NCBI GenBank assembly: GCA_023441105.1
Contig: JAEZQX010000354.1
Span: forward strand, 1 to 20,062
DNA from: Pseudomonadota bacterium
GTDB lineage: Bacteria > Pseudomonadota > Gammaproteobacteria > Burkholderiales > Burkholderiaceae
DNA length: 20,062 bases
Reading direction: 5' to 3'
Within the stretch, counting starts at the first letter, position 1. Each line of letters opens with the position of its first letter. Of the stretch, positions 15,136-20,062 are shown piece by piece. The translations under genes were made by a program, and so were the position numbers. Under the pieces are notes generated by a model. That model did no database searches. It was not told where the DNA came from and saw nothing but the letters and a program-made list of their open reading frames with translations.

Positions 15136-16538
15136 TGGTCGCGCCGTCTTCGCCCTGGTGGCAGCGATCGGCAGCAGAGCTTGCCGCCGCGTATCGCCTG
15201 CGCGAGGTGGCGCCCAGCGAGGTGCTTGCATCGTGCCTTTCGCGTATCGATGCACTCAATCCCCAAGTCAATGCGATCGTCGCCCTGCGACGCGAGAAGG
15301 CCCTCGAGGATGCCCGGGCCAGCGATGGACGCTTCGCCCGGGGGGCACCCCTGTCGCCGCTCGACGGCGTGCCGCTGGCGGTCAAGGACAACATCCCGAG
15401 CGCCGACCAGCCGACCACCTGGGGCAGCATGGCAGGCCGCACGTGGTGCAGCGGCCGGGACGAACTGGCCCTGGCGCGCGCTCGCGCGGCCGGCGCGATC
15501 GTGGTCGGCAAGACCAACGTGCCGGAATTCACCCTCGAGGGCTACACCTCCAACCCGCTGTTCGGCACCACGCGCAATCCTTTCGACCTGCAGTTGACGC
15601 CGGGCGGATCGAGCGGCGGTTCGGTCGCGGCGGTGGCGGCCGGCATGGTGCCGCTTGCCCTGGGAACGGACGGCGGCGGCTCGACCCGCCGGCCGGCATC
15701 CCATACCGGGCTGGTCGGCTTCAAGCCGTCGATCGGCGCCATCGCCCGGGAACACGCGCTGCCGCCGCTCCTGCTCGACTTTGAAGTCATCGGAGCGATC
15801 GGCCGCAGCGTCGCCGACGTCCGGCTGCTGTTCGACGTCTTGCGCGGCCCGCATCCGGGCGATCGCCGCTCCTATGCGGCAGACGTGCGCAAGCCGCTGC
15901 CGGCGCGCCTGCGGGTGCGTTATGTGCCGACCCTCGATGATGCCCCGGTCGACCCCCAGGTCGCGCTTTCCTGCCGCCGCACAGCCGAGCGGCTGGCCGA
16001 CCTCGGCCACGACGTGCAGCACGGTCCGCTGCCGCTGAGCCTCGGCTTCATCACGCAAGCCTGGCCGTCGATCGGCCCGATCGGATTGGCCTGGCTTTTC
16101 GCCCGCCATCCCTCCTGGCGCGAGGGCGCGTCGGCGAAGTACCTGCAGATGGCGGCGGCGGGCGCCAGCATCACGGCCGCCGACCTCTGGCAGATCCTGG
16201 AGGAGGTGGAGCAGTTGCGCCGCGATACGGCCGGCCTGTTTGCCGCCTGCGACCTGGTCGTCATGCCGGCCGCAGCGGCCCTTCCCTGGGCTGCGGACAC
16301 GCCTTTCCCGGAGGTCATCGACGGCGTGCCCGTCGGACCCCGAGGACATGCGGTTTTCACCGGCTGGGTGAATGCAGCGGGGCTGCCGGCAATCGCCGTG
16401 CCATGCGAGCCATCGAAGGAGGGCCAGCCGATTGGCGTCCAGCTGATCGCCGACTATGGCACGGATTCGGCGCTACTCGATGCGGCGGCAGCGCTGGAAG
16501 CCGTGGCGCCGCATCGCTGGCGCTGGCCGATGCCCTGA
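15135..16538 (+). CDS. Amidase signature family hydrolase
   Basis: A 467-residue Ser-cisSer-Lys amidohydrolase. The triad is visible: Lys84 in PLAVKDN, the cis-Ser159 in the glycine/serine-rich TPGGSSGGSVAAV, and nucleophile Ser183 in GTDGGGSTRRPAS, with the family's 24-residue spacing between the two serines. A typical end is PAIAVPCEPSKEGQPIGVQL. The family hydrolyses amides, half-amides and, in some members, ureido or carbamoyl compounds. In this operon it is the natural candidate to release ammonia from the product of a ring-opening enzyme. The ATG shares a base with the dctM stop, so no separate ribosome site is needed. The exact substrate cannot be read from sequence. Confidence 0.92.
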   Translation: MVAPSSPWWQRSAAELAAAYRLREVAPSEVLASCLSRIDALNPQVNAIVALRREKALEDARASDGRFARGAPLSPLDGVPLAVKDNIPSADQPTTWGSMAGRTWCSGRDELALARARAAGAIVVGKTNVPEFTLEGYTSNPLFGTTRNPFDLQLTPGGSSGGSVAAVAAGMVPLALGTDGGGSTRRPASHTGLVGFKPSIGAIAREHALPPLLLDFEVIGAIGRSVADVRLLFDVLRGPHPGDRRSYAADVRKPLPARLRVRYVPTLDDAPVDPQVALSCRRTAERLADLGHDVQHGPLPLSLGFITQAWPSIGPIGLAWLFARHPSWREGASAKYLQMAAAGASITAADLWQILEEVEQLRRDTAGLFAACDLVVMPAAAALPWAADTPFPEVIDGVPVGPRGHAVFTGWVNAAGLPAIAVPCEPSKEGQPIGVQLIADYGTDSALLDAAAALEAVAPHRWRWPMP

Positions 16539-16570
16539 AGCGGCATGGGGCTGTCGCCAACCGGTTGCGG

Positions 16571-17323
16571 CTACAACGCGACGCTCGCTTCGCCGATGCC
16601 GTCGAAGATCACCCGCACCGCATCGCCGGGTCGGGCGTCAAGAAGGCCGCACCAGGTCCCGGTCGTGACCACCGTGCCGGCAGGCACCGACGAACCGTCG
16701 CGAGTGGCGTGGCGCAGCCAGGGAACCAGGACGAAAGCCGGATCCGCCATCGTGTGCGTGCCTTGGAAGACTTGCTCCGGCCGTGCGCCGATGCGCACCC
16801 GGCATTCCTGCGCCTGCCAGTCCCGCGCGAGAAAGGGCTGCCAATCTCCCAGGACCAGCGCGCCGTGTGACTGCTGGTCCGCGAGCTTGGCGAACGGCGG
16901 AGCTTCGTGTGCCTCGAGCCAGCGCGAATCGACGATCTCGATCGAAACGCACATGCCGTCCACGAGCCCTTCTGCCTGCCCGGGTGCAAGCGAAAGCGCC
17001 TTGGCGGCATCCACCCGCTCGCCCAGCCGCAGGGCGATCTCCGCCTCGATTCCCCGCAAGCAAAACGGCCAGTCGCGCGCCTGCGCCGGACTTTGCCAGA
17101 CGCCGGCCGGCGGCAGCGGCGCATGAGTCGCGACCGCCTGCCGCGAAGCGCCTCCCGACTTCCAGTAGCGGGGCTCGCTGCCGCCGAACCAGTCCAGCTC
17201 CCGTGCCACGGCAGCCTGTACCGCGTAGGCTGCGGCGGCATCGTCCAGCACCGGCGCGGGCACCGGCCGGCCCTGGCGGCGTGCCTGCAGCAGGCTCGAA
17301 ACAGCAGTGTCGATGGGGGTCAT
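16571..17323 (-). CDS. 2-keto-4-pentenoate hydratase / decarboxylase family protein (MhpD-like)
   Basis: A 250-residue protein of the MhpD branch of the fumarylacetoacetate hydrolase superfamily, whose members hydrate 2-hydroxypenta-2,4-dienoate-type acids or decarboxylate 4-oxalocrotonate. The divalent-metal glutamates are visible: GIEAEIALRLG (Glu93, Glu95) and VSIEIVDSR (Glu129). SRWL, FAKLADQQSHGALVLG and PAGTVVTTGTWCGLL follow the family order. ATG 17323 has GGAG about nine bases upstream. It converges on the amidase gene (32-base gap) and diverges from the PuuE-like gene. Its presence suggests that an unsaturated or keto acid arises in the pathway; no meta-cleavage dioxygenase is near, so its role may be atypical. 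Confidence 0.85.
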   Translation of the reverse strand: MTPIDTAVSSLLQARRQGRPVPAPVLDDAAAAYAVQAAVARELDWFGGSEPRYWKSGGASRQAVATHAPLPPAGVWQSPAQARDWPFCLRGIEAEIALRLGERVDAAKALSLAPGQAEGLVDGMCVSIEIVDSRWLEAHEAPPFAKLADQQSHGALVLGDWQPFLARDWQAQECRVRIGARPEQVFQGTHTMADPAFVLVPWLRHATRDGSSVPAGTVVTTGTWCGLLDARPGDAVRVIFDGIGEASVAL

Positions 17324-17437
17324 GGCGCGAACTCCAGGAGCGGCGCGTCATTGTACGCAGTGAGCGCCCGCCGGACCCTGCCCCTCGCCGGCTCCCCCAC
17401 TGGATCGACCCACGCCGCTTTCCAGGGACTGCCCTTT

Positions 17438-17516
17438 CCCATCCGCCTGCTCCCTCATCCGCCTGCTCCCTCATCCGCCTGCTCCGCCACGTCCACGTTT
17501 CTCATCCACCTGCTCC
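17438..17516 (+). repeat. Four-copy 16-bp direct repeat upstream of the PuuE-like gene
   Basis: CTCATCCGCCTGCTCC occurs exactly at 17454-17469 and 17470-17485, with one change (CCCATCCG...) at 17438-17453 and one change (CTCATCCACCTGCTCC) at 17501-17516 after a 15-base gap. It lies in the 209-base divergent gap between the hydratase and the PuuE-like gene, ending 17 bases before the latter's ATG. It may be a regulator-binding array or replication-slippage noise. Confidence 0.85.
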
Positions 17517-17532
17517 GCAACCCCACCTCGCC

Positions 17533-18465
17533 ATGAATGCCATCGATGAACTAGCCAACACCCGACGGTTCGACGATCGCCGACCGCCGCCCGAAGCGGC
17601 GCTGCGCTGGCCGAATGGCGCCGGCCTGGCTGTCTCGTTCGTCCTCAACATCGAAGAGGGCGCCGAACTGTCGATCGCATCCGGCGATGCAAGCAACGAG
17701 GCCGTGCATGAAGTCACCAACCGCATCGAGGAGGTGCCCGACTACTGCATGTCGACCCACTTCGAATACGGCGCGCGTGCAGGCTATGCGCGTGTCATCC
17801 GGCGCTTCGCCGATGCCGGCTTGCCGCTGACCTTGAACGTCTGTGGGCGGGCCATCGAGCAGACGCCGAATGTGGCCGAAGACGCGCGCCGGTACGGCTT
17901 CGAGATGTGCGGCCACGGCTGGCGGTGGGAGTCACCAGCGCGAATGGACGAGGCGCAGGAGGCCAGCCTCATCGCCAAGACCGCCGCGGTGATCAAGAGC
18001 CTGGCCGGGACTGCGCCGGTGGGATGGCACAACAAGTCCTCGCGCAGCCATCGCACGCGGCGCCTGCTGCGCGAGCACGGCGATTTCATCTACGACAGCG
18101 ACGACTACGGCGGTGACCTGCCCTACCTCCTCGACCTGAAGGACGGCCGCCCGCCCCACGTCGTGGTCCCCTATGCCTTCGACACCAACGACATGCGCTT
18201 CTTCGATCGAGGTGGATTCGTGCGGGCGGCCGACTTCGCCGGCTATGTCGGCGACGCCATCGACGCACTGCTGGCGGAAGCGGATGACTCGCCGCGGATG
18301 CTGACCATCGGGCTGCACACCCGGATCATCGGCCGTCCCGGCAGGATCGCGGGCCTCGACGGGATCCTTCGGCACGTCGAGCGGCTGCGCAGTCGCCTGG
18401 ACGTGCTGACGCGGGCGGACATCGCGCGGCATTGGCTGGCGAATGCCGCCTGGCCCACCCGCTGA
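17533..18465 (+). CDS. PuuE-type allantoinase / cyclic imide hydrolase-like protein
   Basis: A 310-residue member of the polysaccharide-deacetylase-like superfamily, in the PuuE branch, which hydrolyses cyclic amides such as allantoin and, as I recall, includes cyclic imide hydrolases. PuuE hallmarks: SFVLNIEEGAE (residues 35-45), GHGWRWES (127-134), PYAFDTNDMRF (213-223) and IGLHTRIIGRPGR (259-271). The loop GWHNKSSRSHRTRRLL (164-179) differs from the GWYTGR-type segment I associate with allantoinases, so a different ring is likely. The frame is open far upstream, but only ATG 17533 gives a family-like start; no clear ribosome site precedes it. With the dihydropyrimidinase this makes two unrelated ring-opening folds in one cluster. 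Confidence 0.87.
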   Translation: MNAIDELANTRRFDDRRPPPEAALRWPNGAGLAVSFVLNIEEGAELSIASGDASNEAVHEVTNRIEEVPDYCMSTHFEYGARAGYARVIRRFADAGLPLTLNVCGRAIEQTPNVAEDARRYGFEMCGHGWRWESPARMDEAQEASLIAKTAAVIKSLAGTAPVGWHNKSSRSHRTRRLLREHGDFIYDSDDYGGDLPYLLDLKDGRPPHVVVPYAFDTNDMRFFDRGGFVRAADFAGYVGDAIDALLAEADDSPRMLTIGLHTRIIGRPGRIAGLDGILRHVERLRSRLDVLTRADIARHWLANAAWPTR

Positions 18466-18506
18466 GCAAACGTGCAGGGCGCGGAGGCGCCGGTGCGCCA
18501 GATGCA

Positions 18507-18531
18507 CGACGGGCGGCGCGCCGGCCCGTCG
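18507..18531. terminator. GC-rich hairpin between convergent genes
   Basis: CGACGGGC (18507-18514) pairs with GCCCGTCG (18524-18531) around a 9-base loop, between the converging PuuE-like gene and cupin gene. It touches the gap just before the cupin stop. No T-run follows on either strand, so bidirectional termination is only plausible. Confidence 0.35.
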
Positions 18532-18533
18532 GC

Positions 18534-18929
18534 CTACTCGGTGGTCTTGCCGTCGAAATGCTCTTCCTGCGCGTCGGCCTGCGCCTTGGTCACGTGCACG
18601 GTGCCGTCCTTGTGCTCGGGCGGCGCGTAGAGCGTGTAGAGCTGCAGCGGCTTGTCGCCTTTGTTGACGACGTTGTGGCGCGCACCCGCCGGCACGATGA
18701 TGGCGTCGTCCGCCTCGACCGCGTGCCGCTTGCCGTCGATCAGGACCTCGCCCTTGCCCTGCTCGACCCGGAAGAACTGGTCCCGATCGTCGTGCACCTC
18801 TTCGCCGATCTCCTCGCCCGGCTTGAGCGACATGAGCACCAGCTGCATGTTCTTGCCGGTGTAGAGCACGCGGCGAAAATCCGTGTTTTCCTCGGTCAAT
18901 TTCTCGATGTCGTCGACGAAGCCCTTCAT
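18534..18929 (-). CDS. Small single-domain cupin protein
   Basis: A 131-residue cupin_2-type beta-barrel. Metal-ligand positions are readable as His46 (EEVHDDRDQFF), the Glu in FRVEQGKGEV (Glu56) and His85 in PAGARHNVVN. The barrel is short and followed by a charged tail rich in Glu, Asp and Lys. An AGGAGG ribosome site six bases before the ATG at 18929 fixes the start; the frame is open further upstream but that part is not cupin-like. Such proteins act as metal-dependent isomerases, lyases or ligand sensors; the function cannot be set from sequence. It is convergent with the PuuE-like gene, and its membership of the catabolic cluster is uncertain. Confidence 0.87.
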   Translation of the reverse strand: MKGFVDDIEKLTEENTDFRRVLYTGKNMQLVLMSLKPGEEIGEEVHDDRDQFFRVEQGKGEVLIDGKRHAVEADDAIIVPAGARHNVVNKGDKPLQLYTLYAPPEHKDGTVHVTKAQADAQEEHFDGKTTE

Positions 18930-19068
18930 GCTCAACCTCCTGTGAAATGCCTGTTTGAAGTCTACCCGACCTCCTCGTTTCCCCGCGCAGGCACCGCAGC
19001 GGCCGATCCGGATACCATGACGTCGTGCCGGCCACAGGCCCATCCGGGCCGCGCCAGCGGCGGCGACT

Positions 19069-20062
19069 TCACTCCGCCGAGAGCTCCACGTAGTCGCCGT
19101 CCCGGTAGACGGTCAGGCGCGTGCCGTCAACCGACTCCCATTCGAGCAGCGACCGCACCAGGTCGGCGCTGTCGGCCAGCGGACGGCCGTTGAAACCGAC
19201 CACGATGTCATCCACCCGCAGGCCGATACGCTGCGCGACGCCGCTGCGGGCCACCTCGGTGACCACCGCGCCGTCGGCGAGCAGGCGGCCGGCCGCGAGC
19301 GCCGCCGGCGGCGACACGTCTTCGAACTTGGCACCAAGCCGCGGCCGGCTGCCGGCGGCACCGCTTCTCAGGTCGTCGGCGATCCTCAGCACCAGCTCGA
19401 TCGGCATCGACAGGCTGACGCCCGCGGTGCCGAACGGCCCGACCATCATCCTCAGGTTCATGCCGACGATCGACCCGGATGAATCGAGCAGCGGCCCGCC
19501 GGAGTTGCCCGGGTTGAGTGCCAGGTCGCTCTGGATGAACAAGGCGTCGGTGTCCTCGGCGAAGTGGCGCGCACCGCCGCCGACGATGCCGGCCGCGACC
19601 GAGCGGTTGAGGCCGTAGGGGTAGCCGATCGCCACCACCCAATCGCCCGATTGCAGGCTGGCTGCCCGACCCATCGCCGGTGCCACCGGCAAGCTGACCG
19701 GGATGCGGATCAGCGCGATATCGCTGTCGCTGTCGACGCCGACCAACTCGGCTTCGAAGACGCGGCGGTCGCTGAGCTTGACGACGATCGAATCCGCCTC
19801 GGCGACGACATGCGCAGCGGTGGCGATGGTGCCGTCGGCCCCGATGAAGAAGCCGGCGCCGATGTTGACCGAATCGTCGGGCTGCTGGCGCGGATCGGGC
19901 AGCCCCGGCAAGGGCGCGGCGATGGCGGTACCAGCCGTCGCGGCGACCTCCCTGCTCCGGTCGCCTGCGACGCGGGCGGCAGGCACGGTGCCGCCGCCGG
20001 AGGCACGCTCCTCGCCCTTCCTGCCCGTCTCGGCGACGCTGTACACGCCGACGGTCAGCGGC
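19069..20062 (-). CDS. Trypsin-like serine protease with PDZ domain (HtrA/DegP-like), N-terminus beyond the window
   Basis: A serine protease of the HtrA type, at least 330 residues here. Catalytic residues are seen in order: His in TIATAAHVV, Asp in DSDSDIALIRI and Ser in ALNPGNSGGPLLD. A PDZ domain follows over the last 80 or so residues (LLADGAVVTEVARSG, GLRVDDIVVGFNGRPL). The frame stays open to the window edge (PLTVGVYSVAETG before the protease part). That could be the end of a signal or membrane anchor, so the GTG at 20046 is probably not the true start. Family members degrade or sense misfolded envelope proteins. A linker rich in Ala, Gly and Pro separates the N-terminus from the protease core. 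It has no evident link to the catabolic cluster. Confidence 0.9.
   Translation of the reverse strand, partial: PLTVGVYSVAETGRKGEERASGGGTVPAARVAGDRSREVAATAGTAIAAPLPGLPDPRQQPDDSVNIGAGFFIGADGTIATAAHVVAEADSIVVKLSDRRVFEAELVGVDSDSDIALIRIPVSLPVAPAMGRAASLQSGDWVVAIGYPYGLNRSVAAGIVGGGARHFAEDTDALFIQSDLALNPGNSGGPLLDSSGSIVGMNLRMMVGPFGTAGVSLSMPIELVLRIADDLRSGAAGSRPRLGAKFEDVSPPAALAAGRLLADGAVVTEVARSGVAQRIGLRVDDIVVGFNGRPLADSADLVRSLLEWESVDGTRLTVYRDGDYVELSAE

Noticed and set aside
15054..16349. Open frame of about 430 codons on the minus strand inside the amidase
   Set aside because: The amidase has its full catalytic triad on the plus strand; the minus frame shows no family pattern.
16550..16570. CAACCGGTTG palindrome between amidase and hydratase as a terminator
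   Set aside because: It is only ten bases with no loop and no T-run, so it cannot form a useful hairpin.
17438..17516. CRISPR-like array
   Set aside because: The repeat is only 16 bp, mostly without spacers, and no cas gene is present.

Overview
The window reads as chromosome of a high-GC betaproteobacterium, most likely Burkholderiales (Alcaligenaceae-like). Support comes from the tmRNA tag peptide ANDERFALAA, which I recall from Bordetella-type bacteria, and from the gene content: TRAP transport, MarR/GntR regulators, BadI, and a glutathionyl-hydroquinone reductase. No rRNA, intact tRNA, integrase, transposase or CRISPR array was seen.

Left part (1-3350). The 3' portion of ssrA (tmRNA) ends at 336 and is followed by a strong hairpin. 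A copy of the ssrA 3' end lies 149 bases further on, a possible attachment-site remnant. Next comes a MarR regulator (-) divergent from a tautomerase plus MATE exporter pair (+). The shared control region carries two near-identical 18-bp sites in inverted orientation. The block ends against a truncated acetyl-CoA-synthetase-type gene, of which only the N-terminal domain remains.

Middle part (3388-8076). An orphan badI (2-ketocyclohexanecarboxyl-CoA hydrolase) sits behind a perfect 12-bp palindrome. It is followed by a P-II-like gene broken by a frameshift. Then an MHS-type MFS importer (-) diverges from a second MarR regulator (+), with a glutathionyl-hydroquinone reductase after the regulator. 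This looks like aromatic/alicyclic acid and quinone handling.

Right part (8106-18929) is the most interesting region. It is a compact catabolic cluster around a dihydropyrimidinase/hydantoinase. On the left, running (-), are a maleate-isomerase/arylmalonate-decarboxylase-like protein, a GntR-FCD regulator and a hydantoin-racemase-like protein lacking both usual catalytic cysteines. On the right, running (+) with tight or overlapping junctions, are the dihydropyrimidinase, a complete TRAP transporter (P, Q, M) and an amidase-signature hydrolase. A 2-keto-4-pentenoate-hydratase-type protein (-), a PuuE-type cyclic amide/imide hydrolase (+) and a cupin (-) follow. I infer a pathway that imports a cyclic amide, imide or ureide, opens the ring, removes nitrogen and reshapes the remaining acid. 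The substrate is unknown and this exact combination is not one I recognise. The window ends inside a trypsin-like/PDZ serine protease (-) whose N-terminus lies outside.
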